A model generated the notes under the pieces. It saw only the letters and a list, made by a program, of their open reading frames with translations. It ran no database searches and was not told where the DNA came from. From Luedemannella flava (GTDB taxonomy: Bacteria > Actinomycetota > Actinomycetes > Mycobacteriales > Micromonosporaceae): a stretch of DNA of 64,000 nt. The stretch covers positions 1 to 64,000 of the forward strand of contig NZ_BAAALT010000004.1 in NCBI RefSeq assembly GCF_039528515.1, written 5' to 3'. The translations under genes and the position numbers were made by a program. Of the stretch, positions 9,354-17,737 are shown piece after piece; position 1 is the first letter of the stretch, and each line of letters opens with the position of its first letter.

Positions 9354-9731
9354 TTCGAATGCCATTCTGCGGTAGTGATCGACATTATGTGAATAAGTGC
9401 CTAGAAAATGTCGTGTAGGCGTCACGAATATTCCGCGAAACGGAACCAGTCGGGCAGATCCCCGGTAATTGATACCCGTATAGGGGTCACGTAGGGGTTT
9501 GCGTTTCCGGGCAGGGGGTTCGAATCCCATCTCAGGGGTTTACCGACATAAATTCGCTGGGTAGCGTCGCAGGCGCTTGTTACGGGCCGGAAAACCATGC
9601 GGTCCGGGAGTCGTCAAACAAAGGCGGCCGACAAGACCGGTACCCCAACCCATTTATGTTTGTTGACTTGATGATGCATTCTTCAAGTCGCTGTTCTCTG
9701 TTCAGATTCTGGTGGTTTCTAAGGAGCTGGA
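9354..9731. other. 377-bp intergenic region before the StrR-like regulator
   Basis: No gene is seen. The lower-GC DNA holds two direct copies of TAGGGGT 11 bp apart (9481 and 9492) and a tRNA T-arm-like GGTTCGAATCC near 9517. AAGGAG precedes the regulator start. It most likely carries the regulator's promoter. Confidence 0.6.
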
Positions 9732-10730
9732 GTGACGCCGGAGGAAGAAATCCTGCAGCAGCCCGCGGTCCGCATCGACGTCAACTCGTTGACCTTTGCC
9801 GACTCACCGCGGCTGTCTGGCATCAACCTCGAGCATGTGGAGTCCTTGGTGGCTACACAGAACCCGGTACCGCCGATCATCGTGCACCGGTCGTCGATGC
9901 GCGTCATCGACGGTGCGCACCGGCTCAAGGCCGCCATGCTGCGCGGCGACGAGACGATCGTGGTCCGGTTCTTCGACGGCACCGACGCCGACGCGTTCGT
10001 ACTCGCCGTGAGACTGAACGTCGCGCACGGCCTGCCACTCGTGTTGGCGGACCGCAAGCGGGCCGCGGAGCGCATCGTGCGTTCCCACCCGGAGTGGTCC
10101 GACCGACGGGTCTCCGCGGTCACCGGGCTGTCCCCGGGGACGGTGGCCGACGTCCGCAACCGGATCGGCGATCCGACCGACCGGGTGGCCAGCCGGGTCG
10201 GGCAGGACGGGCGGGTGCGCCCGCTCGACGGGAGCGCGGGCCGTCGGTTGGCCGGACAGCTCATGCGGGAAAAGCCGCACCTGTCCCTGCGTCAGGTGGC
10301 GCAGGCGGCGTCGATCTCCCCGGAGACCGCCCGCGACGTGCGCAACCGGCTGCGCAACGGCGAGGATCTGGTACCCGGGCGGGTCCGTCGGGCGGCCGCC
10401 GGGGTCGGACCGGCCGTCGACCGTCGCGCCGAGGTCAGCACATTGACGCCCGCCCGACCGCCGGTCCGCCCGCAACAAGCGCCGGTCGCCAACCAGGCCG
10501 CGATCCTCAACCGACTCAAGGCGGATCCCGCGTTGCGGTACAGCGAAACCGGGCGCAACCTGCTCCGCCTGCTGACCCTGCACTCGCTCTGGGCCGAGGA
10601 CTGGGAATCGATCATCCAGAACCTGCCACCGCACTGCAGTGGAGCCCTCGCCGACGTGGCGCGTCAGTTCTCCACCCTCTGGGCCGACTTCGCCACCCGC
10701 GCCACCAAGGACATGGCCAAGGCGGGTTGA
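9732..10730 (+). CDS. StrR/Bbr-like pathway-specific activator (ParB-fold)
   Basis: A 332-residue ParB/Srx-type regulator. The N-terminus has the ParB-like core (PPIIVHRSSMRVIDGAHRL) and two HTH-like repeats follow near residues 110-215 (VSAVTGLSPGTVADVRNR, LRQVAQAASISPETARDVRN). This matches StrR and the Bbr, Tei15 and Dbv4 activators of glycopeptide clusters. GTG at 9732 follows AAGGAG. It probably binds GTCCAA-N17-TTGGAC boxes such as 8128-8156 and turns on precursor supply and transport. HmaS follows 56 bp downstream. Confidence 0.9.
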   Translation: MTPEEEILQQPAVRIDVNSLTFADSPRLSGINLEHVESLVATQNPVPPIIVHRSSMRVIDGAHRLKAAMLRGDETIVVRFFDGTDADAFVLAVRLNVAHGLPLVLADRKRAAERIVRSHPEWSDRRVSAVTGLSPGTVADVRNRIGDPTDRVASRVGQDGRVRPLDGSAGRRLAGQLMREKPHLSLRQVAQAASISPETARDVRNRLRNGEDLVPGRVRRAAAGVGPAVDRRAEVSTLTPARPPVRPQQAPVANQAAILNRLKADPALRYSETGRNLLRLLTLHSLWAEDWESIIQNLPPHCSGALADVARQFSTLWADFATRATKDMAKAG

Positions 10731-10786
10731 CCGGGCAGTCGGACGACCAGTCACCCCATCGATCACGGATCCGACGGAGGCAGTTC

Positions 10787-11860
10787 GTGGACATCCAGAC
10801 CATCGACCATCTCGAGTACTACGTCGCGGACGCTGAGCAGACCGCCCGCGAACTGCGCGACTCCTTCGGCTTCACGATGCACGGCCAGGGCGATCCGGAT
10901 ACCGGCCTCGCCGGCTGCCGGTCGATCCTGTTGCGGCAGCATGAGATCACGCTGCTGGTGACGTCGTCGGTCGGGGCACACCGGGCCGACGAGTACGTCC
11001 GGCGGCACGGGGACGGGGTGGCGGTCGTCGGACTCGGGGTACCGGACGCGGCTGCGGCCTTCGCCGAGGCCGTGGAGCGTGGTGCCCTGCCGGTCGAGCC
11101 GCCGATGACCCTGGACGGGCCCGGCGGACGGGTAACCTTCGCCTCGGTGCAGGGGTTCGGCGACGTCGCCCACCGGTTCACCTCGCGGGAACGACCCGAC
11201 GGGCAGTTCGCCCCCGGCGTCATCGCCGAGCACGGTGCTGGCCTGCGGGGAACCGGTCTGCTGCGCACCATCGACCACCTGGCCATATGCGTACCCGCGG
11301 GTACGCTACGCCCGACCGTCGAGGCGTACCGCGAGATCTTCGGGCTGCCCAAGATGTTCGAGGAGCGGATCATCGTCGGGGCCCAGGCGATGGAGTCCGA
11401 GGTGGTGCAGAGCCAGTCCCGGGGCGTGACCTTCACGATCATCGAACCGGACACCAGCCGGGCGCCCGGGCAGATCGACCGGTTCATCGCCAACCACGAT
11501 GGTGCCGGCGTGCAGCACGTCGCCTTCCTCACCGAGGACATCGCGGCCGGGGTCCGCGACTGCACGGACCGGGGCGTCGGATTCCTGGCCACGCCCGAGA
11601 CGTACTACGACGATCTACCCGGGCGACTTGGCTCCGTCGGCGTGCCACTGGAGACGTTGCGCGAACTGTCCATCCTGGCCGACCGGGACTACGCGGGTGT
11701 GATGCTGCAGATCTTCACCGAGTCGGTACACCCCCGGCGCACGTTGTTCTACGAACTCATCGAGCGCCGGGGTGCGCGTACCTTCGGCACCGGCAATATC
11801 AAGGCGTTGTACGAGGCGGTCGAGCGCCAGCAGGTGGCCGACCAGGCCGCGCGCCGTTGA
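10787..11860 (+). CDS. hmaS: 4-hydroxymandelate synthase
   Basis: A 357-residue Fe(II) dioxygenase of the HPPD superfamily, built of two vicinal-oxygen-chelate domains. The iron ligands are visible as the histidine in TIDHLAIC, the histidine in GVQHVAF and the glutamate in MLQIFTES. It converts 4-hydroxyphenylpyruvate to 4-hydroxymandelate, the first step to 4-hydroxyphenylglycine. HmaS and HPPD differ at few residues, but the neighbours Hmo, HpgT and DpgA-D decide for HmaS. GTG at 10787 follows GGAGG. The 3' end overlaps the convergent hydroxymandelate oxidase gene by 62 bp. Confidence 0.92.
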   Translation: MDIQTIDHLEYYVADAEQTARELRDSFGFTMHGQGDPDTGLAGCRSILLRQHEITLLVTSSVGAHRADEYVRRHGDGVAVVGLGVPDAAAAFAEAVERGALPVEPPMTLDGPGGRVTFASVQGFGDVAHRFTSRERPDGQFAPGVIAEHGAGLRGTGLLRTIDHLAICVPAGTLRPTVEAYREIFGLPKMFEERIIVGAQAMESEVVQSQSRGVTFTIIEPDTSRAPGQIDRFIANHDGAGVQHVAFLTEDIAAGVRDCTDRGVGFLATPETYYDDLPGRLGSVGVPLETLRELSILADRDYAGVMLQIFTESVHPRRTLFYELIERRGARTFGTGNIKALYEAVERQQVADQAARR

Positions 11861-12938
11861 CCGAGGGGGCGGCGGCCACGCTGTCACAGCCGGCCAGGCC
11901 GAGGGCGTCGCGCAGTTCTTCGGCCAACAGCCGGAGTACCTGCTCGGCGCCGGCCTGTCCGCCCATGGCCAGGCCCCACATCAACGGACGTCCGATCAGC
12001 ACGCCGGAAGCGCCGAGGGCGAGGGCCTTGAGGATGTCGGTGCCGGTGCGGATGCCGCTGTCCATCAGCACCTCGACGGCGCCGTCGACGGCGGGCACCA
12101 CCGCCGGCAGCGCGTCAATGCTCGGTATCGCGCCGTCGAGCTGACGGCCGCCGTGATTGGAGACCACGATCGCGTCGACGCCGGCGCCGACAGCCTGCCG
12201 CGCGTCCTCGGGCGCCAGGATCCCCTTCAGCGCCAACGGCAGGGCGGTGCGGGCCCGGAGCAGGTCGACCGAGGCCCAGGTGACCGCGGACGAGAACGCC
12301 TCGCTGGTGTGTACCGCCACCGCGGACTGCGACGACCGCCGTTGGTGCGCGGTCGAGAGTTCTCCGAAATTTGCCGCCCGTACATCTTCGGGCAGGCCGA
12401 ACGCGTTGCGCACGTCGCGCAGGCGCCGGCCCATCCACGGGACGTCGACGGTCAGCACGATGCCCGTGCACCCGGCTTCCTCGGCCCGGCGCACCAGGTC
12501 CATCGTGTGCCCGGTGTCGCGCAGCCAGTACAGCTGGAACCAGAGATTGCCGCCGACCGCGGCGAGTTCCTCGATGCTCACGCTGCTCAACGTGCTGGCG
12601 ATGAACGGCACGCCGGCGTCGCGGGCGGCCCGGGCCGCGGCAAGTTCGCCGTCGGGGTGGACGAGTCGCTGGTAGGCGATCGGCGCGATCGCCATGGGCG
12701 CCCGGGCGGGCTGGCCCAGCAGTACGGTGTCGGTCGTGCACCGGGATACGTCGCGCAGCAACCGCGGCACGAGCTGGACCCGGTTCAGCGCGTCCCGGTT
12801 CGCCGCCAGGGTGAGCTCGGCGCCGCTGCCACCCGCCACGAAGTCCCAGATGTCGACCGGTAGCGCCGCCGCGGCGGCTCGTTCCAGGTCGGCCACGCAT
12901 CGGAATTCTTCGATCGAGTCTGCTTGCACTGGGGTCAT
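11799..12938 (-). CDS. hmo: 4-hydroxymandelate oxidase
   Basis: A 379-residue FMN-dependent alpha-hydroxy acid oxidase. Seen are PMAIAPIAYQRLVHPDGE, QLYWLRD, KGILAPEDAR, the catalytic SNHGGRQLDG and the FMN phosphate-binding DSGIRTGTDILKALALGA. It oxidises 4-hydroxymandelate to 4-hydroxybenzoylformate, which HpgT then aminates. ATG at 12938 follows AGAGAGG; the longer ORF from 13064 lacks homology in its first 42 residues. The proline- and arginine-rich C-terminal tail reads into the convergent hmaS gene. Confidence 0.92.
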   Translation of the reverse strand: MTPVQADSIEEFRCVADLERAAAAALPVDIWDFVAGGSGAELTLAANRDALNRVQLVPRLLRDVSRCTTDTVLLGQPARAPMAIAPIAYQRLVHPDGELAAARAARDAGVPFIASTLSSVSIEELAAVGGNLWFQLYWLRDTGHTMDLVRRAEEAGCTGIVLTVDVPWMGRRLRDVRNAFGLPEDVRAANFGELSTAHQRRSSQSAVAVHTSEAFSSAVTWASVDLLRARTALPLALKGILAPEDARQAVGAGVDAIVVSNHGGRQLDGAIPSIDALPAVVPAVDGAVEVLMDSGIRTGTDILKALALGASGVLIGRPLMWGLAMGGQAGAEQVLRLLAEELRDALGLAGCDSVAAAPSVNGARPGRPPAGARPPRTTP

Positions 12939-13270
12939 CCTCTCTGGACTGAACGACGAAAATCGTATTCCCGCCGCGTCATTACTGATCGGGGACTCTA
13001 TGTGAAGGACTTTCGTGAGTGACGCATGGAAAGCCACCGATGATATTCCACCCAGGCTCGTCACGGGTCCAGGTTGGACACTATTGGACGGATGTATATC
13101 CGCAGGTCAGCGGAGTGACTCCCGGAGTACGTATCCGCCGGTGTCGGTTGCCCAGCAAAATCGATGTCTGTTTTCTTGTAGTCGAATATTAGGCACACAT
13201 CAATGAACTGATTCCGTTAGAATCAAAAAGTCGATAAGTTGTCGGCTCACCAGCCGCGCCAGTGGGACAC
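12939..13270. other. hmo / LAL-regulator divergent promoter region
   Basis: This 332-bp region is clearly AT-richer than its flanks, as expected for promoters. It holds two direct copies of TTGGAC 10 bp apart (13074-13079 and 13084-13089) after GTCCAG at 13067. The half-sites resemble StrR boxes but do not have the N17 spacing. No other gene is seen. Confidence 0.55.
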
Positions 13271-15781
13271 ATGCAAAGCGGGGAGCCTGAACCAGGTTCG
13301 GGGGCGTCTGTGAGGCTCAGCGGCCAAGACGACGAGTACCGGGTCATTGGACATCTATATGACGCCTGGCGCAACGGTCGCGGCACCGTCGTTATCGCGA
13401 GCGCACCGGTCGGGTGTGGCAAGACCGCCCTCCTGCAGGCCTTCGCCGAACGCGCGACCAGCCAGGGGGCCGTGTCCATCCTGGTGACGGCCGCCGCCAG
13501 CGAGCGGGCGCATCCGTTCGCGTTGGCTGAACAGTTGGTCAGGGCGATGCGCGAGGCGGGCGCGGAGAATCCGTTCACGGACGCCGAGACCTCGGCGGAC
13601 GGCGGTTCCCCCGACGCGTTCCGCAGCCCGTCCATCGACCTGCTCCAGCGGATCTGCCGGGTGGTGTGCGACTTCGCCGACACCACCCCACTGGTCATCG
13701 GCGTGGACGATGTGCACTACGCCGACCCGCAGTCGGCCCGCTTGCTCAGTTACCTGATCCGCCGCATCCGTCGACACCGGATCATGGTCATACTCACCGA
13801 GAGCTCGGGCCACCAGCGCGAGCTCAGCACGCTGCACGCCGAGACGCTGCACCTGCCGTTCTGCCACCAGATCAGGCTCGGGCCGCTGGCGCCGACCGGC
13901 ATCGTCGAGGTGCTGACCGGGCAGCTCGGCACATCGGCGGCCGAGCGTCTCAGCGCGTCCGTTATGGACATCACCGGTGGCAACCCCCTGTTGCTGCACG
14001 CGCTCATCGAGGACTACCGGTCCGATGGCGCGGTCTCGCAGGTACCCGAACCGGGCGCCTCTTTCCGGTCGGCCGTGCTGCGCTGTCTGCGTCGGTCCGA
14101 GCCCGAGGTGTCCCTGGTGGCCGTGGCGATCGCCATCCTCGGTGAGTCCACCACCTCGTTGCTGATCTCGGAGTTTCTCAACCTGGACACCGCGTCGACC
14201 CGGCAGGCCATCAACCACCTGGTTGCCATGGGTCTGCTCACCGGCCTGCGGTTCCGCAGCGAGGAGAGCCGGCTGGTGGTCCTCGGCGATGTCAACCAGG
14301 ACGACCTGCCGCAGGTGCACCGGCGTGCCGCCGAGATGCTGCACGAGAGTGGCGCGCCGGCGGCGGCGGTGGCCAGCCAACTCGTGGCCGCCCGCGGTCT
14401 GGGCAAGGCCTCGTGGTGGGTGCCGATCCTGCGCGAGGCGGCCCAGGACGCGGTGGCCGCCGGCCGGATCCCCGAGGCAATCCTCAACCTGCGATGCGCC
14501 CTCAGCATCGCCACGGTCACCGGTCAGAAGGCGCAGATCACCGCGGCGCTGGTGGACGCCCAGTGGGAACTCGATCCGCGCAAGGCCGCCCGCCAACTGC
14601 CCGGTCTCAGCGAAGACGTACGGGCCGGCCTGCTGACCGGACGCGACGCCATGGTCCCGGTCCAGCACCTGCTCTGGTGGGGCGAGTTCGACCAGGTCGA
14701 GGAGCTTTTGAAGGCGGCCGAGGCGAACGAGGGCCGGGCGCACGCCGACGGGTCCCCGGCGGTGTCCTCGCCCGACGCCACCATGACCCGGCTGTGGTTC
14801 TCCCTGTGCTGCCCGGGGCAGGCGGCGGCGCATGAGCTGACCGATCGGGCCGAGGTTCCGGTCGGTGCGCCGCCCACCTGGTCAGGTCCGATGGCCGCGC
14901 TCAACCTCCTGCTGTCGGTGGCCGGACTCACGCTCAACGGCACCGACGTACAGGCTCTGGAAGCGGTACTGCATCCGATCGGTGCCGGCCGCCCGATCAC
15001 GCCCGCGTTGTTCGCCCTGGTCGAACTCGTGCAGGCGGGCCGGGTGGACGAGGCGTTGCGGTGGTGTGAGCGCCTGCTCGACGAGCCGTGGATCGTCCGG
15101 GTCCCGATGCGGCGGGCGCTCCTTGAGACGATCAAGTCGGTGGCGGTCCTCCGGCAAGGCGAGCCGCAGCAGGCCGCGGCGTGCGTACGGACCGCACTGG
15201 ACCTCGTCGCGCCGCCGGCCTGGGGCATCACGGTAGGCATCCCACTGTCGCTGGCGGTCCGCGCGGCGACCGACCTCGGTGACTTCCCGGCCGCGATGTC
15301 GTACCTCAGTGTGCCGGTACCGCCGGCGATGTTCGACACCCCGATCGCACTGCCGTACCTGCAGGCGTTGGGTCGCTACCACCTGGCCGCGGGCAACATG
15401 GAGACCGCGCTGACGCACCTGGAGTCCCGGCGGGACCTGATGGCCAAGTGGCGGCTGGAGGCGCCGAGCATGGCCGACTGGCACCACGAGCCGGACGCTG
15501 GAGAACCGGCCCACGACGACTGCGGCCGGATTCCGGAACCTCGCGACGGCGGCCGACACCTGTCGTCGGGACCGGAGATCGCGGCGGCCCGGATATCAAA
15601 GCTCACGGACGCGGAACGCCGGGTCGGGGCACTCGCGGCCGCCGGATACACCAATCGCGAGATTGCCGAAAAGCTGTCGATCACGGTCAGCACTGTGGAA
15701 CAACATTTGACGAAAATCTACCGCAAGCTCAAAGTCCGGCGGCGTTCCGAGTTGCCGATCGGATTTACCCGCGGCCTCTAG
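13271..15781 (+). CDS. LAL-type LuxR-family regulator
   Basis: A large (about 836 residues) ATP-binding regulator of the LuxR family. An N-terminal AAA domain has Walker A APVGCGKTAL and Walker B TPLVIGVDDVH; a long helical repeat region follows, and the C-terminal LuxR HTH (LTDAERRVGALAAAGYTNRE to STVEQHLTKIYRKL) fills the last 60 residues. ATG at 13271 has a modest GGGA site; GTG at 13262 is the alternative. Dbv3 and Tei16-type LAL regulators occupy the same role in glycopeptide clusters beside a StrR homologue. It probably acts above or beside the StrR-like protein. Confidence 0.88.
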   Translation: MQSGEPEPGSGASVRLSGQDDEYRVIGHLYDAWRNGRGTVVIASAPVGCGKTALLQAFAERATSQGAVSILVTAAASERAHPFALAEQLVRAMREAGAENPFTDAETSADGGSPDAFRSPSIDLLQRICRVVCDFADTTPLVIGVDDVHYADPQSARLLSYLIRRIRRHRIMVILTESSGHQRELSTLHAETLHLPFCHQIRLGPLAPTGIVEVLTGQLGTSAAERLSASVMDITGGNPLLLHALIEDYRSDGAVSQVPEPGASFRSAVLRCLRRSEPEVSLVAVAIAILGESTTSLLISEFLNLDTASTRQAINHLVAMGLLTGLRFRSEESRLVVLGDVNQDDLPQVHRRAAEMLHESGAPAAAVASQLVAARGLGKASWWVPILREAAQDAVAAGRIPEAILNLRCALSIATVTGQKAQITAALVDAQWELDPRKAARQLPGLSEDVRAGLLTGRDAMVPVQHLLWWGEFDQVEELLKAAEANEGRAHADGSPAVSSPDATMTRLWFSLCCPGQAAAHELTDRAEVPVGAPPTWSGPMAALNLLLSVAGLTLNGTDVQALEAVLHPIGAGRPITPALFALVELVQAGRVDEALRWCERLLDEPWIVRVPMRRALLETIKSVAVLRQGEPQQAAACVRTALDLVAPPAWGITVGIPLSLAVRAATDLGDFPAAMSYLSVPVPPAMFDTPIALPYLQALGRYHLAAGNMETALTHLESRRDLMAKWRLEAPSMADWHHEPDAGEPAHDDCGRIPEPRDGGRHLSSGPEIAAARISKLTDAERRVGALAAAGYTNREIAEKLSITVSTVEQHLTKIYRKLKVRRRSELPIGFTRGL

Positions 15782-15785
15782 CGCG

Positions 15786-15815
15786 CTGTCCAATCGTAGT
15801 GCTCTGCCTGGTTGG
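15786..15815. promoter_or_regulatory. StrR-type box upstream of the dpg operon
   Basis: GTCCAA, 18 nt, TTGGAC, with paired flanks. The spacer is one base longer than the N17 of the published Bbr pattern and of the box at 8128. It starts 5 bp behind the LAL regulator stop and about 110 bp ahead of a small upstream reading frame and dpgA, so it is a good candidate operator for the dpgABCD operon. Confidence 0.6.
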
Positions 15816-15894
15816 ACACGTCATTGACGTGTGCGAACGTGCCGAATTACCGTTCCGAAGGCCAGTGGAGGCAACCGGAGAAAGGTACGCGGAA

Positions 15895-15963
15895 ATGACC
15901 AGTCAGAAAGTCAAGGTGCTGCTGCGCAGCAAGCCACGCAGCTGGGGATGGACCTACCGATGA
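15895..15963 (+). CDS. 22-codon upstream reading frame coupled to dpgA
   Basis: A short frame starts with ATG behind an excellent GGAGAAAGG site and encodes 22 residues, basic in the middle and ending RSWGWTYR. Its TGA overlaps the dpgA ATG at 15960 (ATGA), so ribosomes finishing it could re-initiate on dpgA. The two Trp and the Tyr near its end are products of the same aromatic pathway, which allows but does not prove a leader-peptide role. The alternative is chance. No homologue is known to me. Confidence 0.45.
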   Translation: MTSQKVKVLLRSKPRSWGWTYR

Positions 15964-17072
15964 CCACCGGCACCATTGATGTTCAGAAAAATGCTGCTGT
16001 CCTGTCGCGCATGTCGGCGAATCCGCGAATGATCGGTGTGGGAACCGCCACGTCAGGCACCCCGATAACCCAGCCGGAGCTGCTCGGTCTCATGGGTGTG
16101 ACCGATCCGAAGGTCCGTTCGGTCTATCTGAACAGCGCGATCCAGCGGCGCCATCTGACCCTCCCGCCCGCCGACGACCAGGGCCAGCGCGTCGCGGAGC
16201 CGCAGGGCGATCTGCTGGCCAAGCACAAGAAGCTCGCCATCGAGATGGGCGCGCAGGCACTTCAGAACTGCCTCAAGCGCGCCGGCGCGGCGTTGTCCGA
16301 CCTCCGCCACCTCTGCTGTGTGACCTCGACCGGGTTCCTCACCCCGGGCCTCAGCGCACTGCTCATCCGCGAACTGGGCATCGACCCGCGCTGCAGCCGC
16401 AGCGACATCGTCGGCATGGGCTGCAACGCGGGGCTCAACGCGCTGAACGTGGTGGCGGGCTGGTCCGCCGCCCACCCGGGGGAGCTCGGCGTGGTGCTGT
16501 GCACCGAGGCCTGCTCCGCCGCGTACGCCATGGACGGCACCATGCGTACCGCCGTGGTCAACAGCCTGTTCGGTGACGGTGCCGCCGCCCTCGCGTTGCT
16601 CACCCCCGAGGCGGGCGCCGATGCCCCCACCGGCCCGCGCATCCTGAAGTTCGCCAGTTACCTGATCACCGACGCCATCGAGGCCATGCGGTACGACTGG
16701 GACCGGTCGCTGGGCCGGTTCAGCTTCTTTCTCGATCCGCAGATTCCGTACGTGGTCGGCGCGGACGCTGAACGGGTCGTCAACGACCTGCTGGCCGGCA
16801 CCGGCCTGCGGCGCAGCGACATCGCCCACTGGTTGGTGCACTCCGGCGGCAAGAAGGTCATCGACGCGGTCGTGGTGAACCTCGGCCTGAGCCGGCATGA
16901 CGTCCGGCACACCGTCGGCGTGCTCAACGAGTACGGCAACGTGTCCAGCGGTTCTTTCCTCTTCTCCTACGAGCGCCTCCTCGACGAGCAGGTGGCCCGA
17001 CCCGGAGATTTCGGTGCCCTTATGACGATGGGACCCGGCTCCACGATCGAAACGGCGTTGGTCCAATGGTGA
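15960..17072 (+). CDS. dpgA: DpgA, 3,5-dihydroxyphenylacetyl-CoA synthase (type III PKS)
   Basis: A 370-residue chalcone-synthase-fold enzyme that condenses four malonyl-CoA to 3,5-dihydroxyphenylacetyl-CoA. The active-site cysteine is C155 in IVGMGCNAGLNAL; the family stretches CCVTSTGFLTPGLSALLIRE and WLVHSGGKKVIDAV hold the remaining catalytic residues. I choose ATG at 15960 (MTTG...), with GGGGA 7 nt ahead; ATG at 15948 would add four residues. The 3' end overlaps dpgB. It leads a four-gene operon for 3,5-dihydroxyphenylglycine and may be regulated by the StrR box upstream. Confidence 0.96.
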   Translation: MTTGTIDVQKNAAVLSRMSANPRMIGVGTATSGTPITQPELLGLMGVTDPKVRSVYLNSAIQRRHLTLPPADDQGQRVAEPQGDLLAKHKKLAIEMGAQALQNCLKRAGAALSDLRHLCCVTSTGFLTPGLSALLIRELGIDPRCSRSDIVGMGCNAGLNALNVVAGWSAAHPGELGVVLCTEACSAAYAMDGTMRTAVVNSLFGDGAAALALLTPEAGADAPTGPRILKFASYLITDAIEAMRYDWDRSLGRFSFFLDPQIPYVVGADAERVVNDLLAGTGLRRSDIAHWLVHSGGKKVIDAVVVNLGLSRHDVRHTVGVLNEYGNVSSGSFLFSYERLLDEQVARPGDFGALMTMGPGSTIETALVQW

Positions 17073-17737
17073 GCGCGGCGGGATTCAAGGACGACGTGGC
17101 GGTACGGATCGACGGCGGTACGCCGCTGTCCGCCGCACTGATCGAGAACGTGCGCACGCTGTGCGACCGGGCCGAGGACGGCGACCTGCCCGGCCTGGTC
17201 GTCATCGGTGTCGGTGGCGTACCGGCCGACGGGTGGACCCGTGGGCTCAGCGTCGACATCGTGTCCAAGTGGGAACGTGTCCTGCGCCGGTTGGAACGGC
17301 TCAACGTGCCCACCGTGGCGGTGGCCTCGGGCGACTGCGGTGGCCCCGCGGCCGACGTCATGCTGGCCACCGACTTCCGGATCGCCACCCCGGACACCCG
17401 GCTGATCGTCAGCGTCGACCAGGAAGCCACCTGGCCCGGCATGTCCCTGTACCGGCTGGCCCGGCAGGTCGGCCCGGACCGGATCCGGCAGGCGGCCCTG
17501 CTGGGCGTGCCCATCGACGCGACCGAGGCCCGGCAGCTGGGCCTGATCGACGAGGTGGCCGCCGACCCGGCGCCGGCGCTTGCCGCACTGGCCGAACGGG
17601 CCAGCGGTATCGCCGGTAAGGAACTGGCGATCCGCCGCCAACTCATCTTCGACGCGTCCCGGACCGCCTTCGAGGACGCGTTGGGCGCCCACCTGGCGGC
17701 CTGCGACCGGGCGCTGCGACGGGTCACCACGTCGTGA
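17066..17737 (+). CDS. dpgB: DpgB, enoyl-CoA hydratase-like accessory
   Basis: A 223-residue crotonase-fold protein. The fold is recognisable in FRIATPDTRLIVSVDQEATW and the DEVAADPAPALAALAER tail, but the usual oxyanion GG pair is altered (SGDCGGPAADVMLATD). In the characterised pathway DpgB raises DpgA turnover and, with DpgD, helps the dehydrations that aromatise the tetraketide. ATG at 17066 overlaps the dpgA stop and its own stop overlaps dpgC, marking a coupled operon. Confidence 0.93.
   Translation: MVSAAGFKDDVAVRIDGGTPLSAALIENVRTLCDRAEDGDLPGLVVIGVGGVPADGWTRGLSVDIVSKWERVLRRLERLNVPTVAVASGDCGGPAADVMLATDFRIATPDTRLIVSVDQEATWPGMSLYRLARQVGPDRIRQAALLGVPIDATEARQLGLIDEVAADPAPALAALAERASGIAGKELAIRRQLIFDASRTAFEDALGAHLAACDRALRRVTTS

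Noticed and set aside
9656..11860. A 734-codon frame ending in hmaS
   Set aside because: The first 377 codons are an out-of-frame shadow of the StrR-like gene; hmaS starts at 10787 with its own ribosome site.
13067..13089. StrR box between hmo and the LAL regulator
   Set aside because: GTCCAG and TTGGAC are only 11 bp apart and the second TTGGAC is a direct, not inverted, repeat. Kept as an observation in the intergenic entry, not as an operator call.
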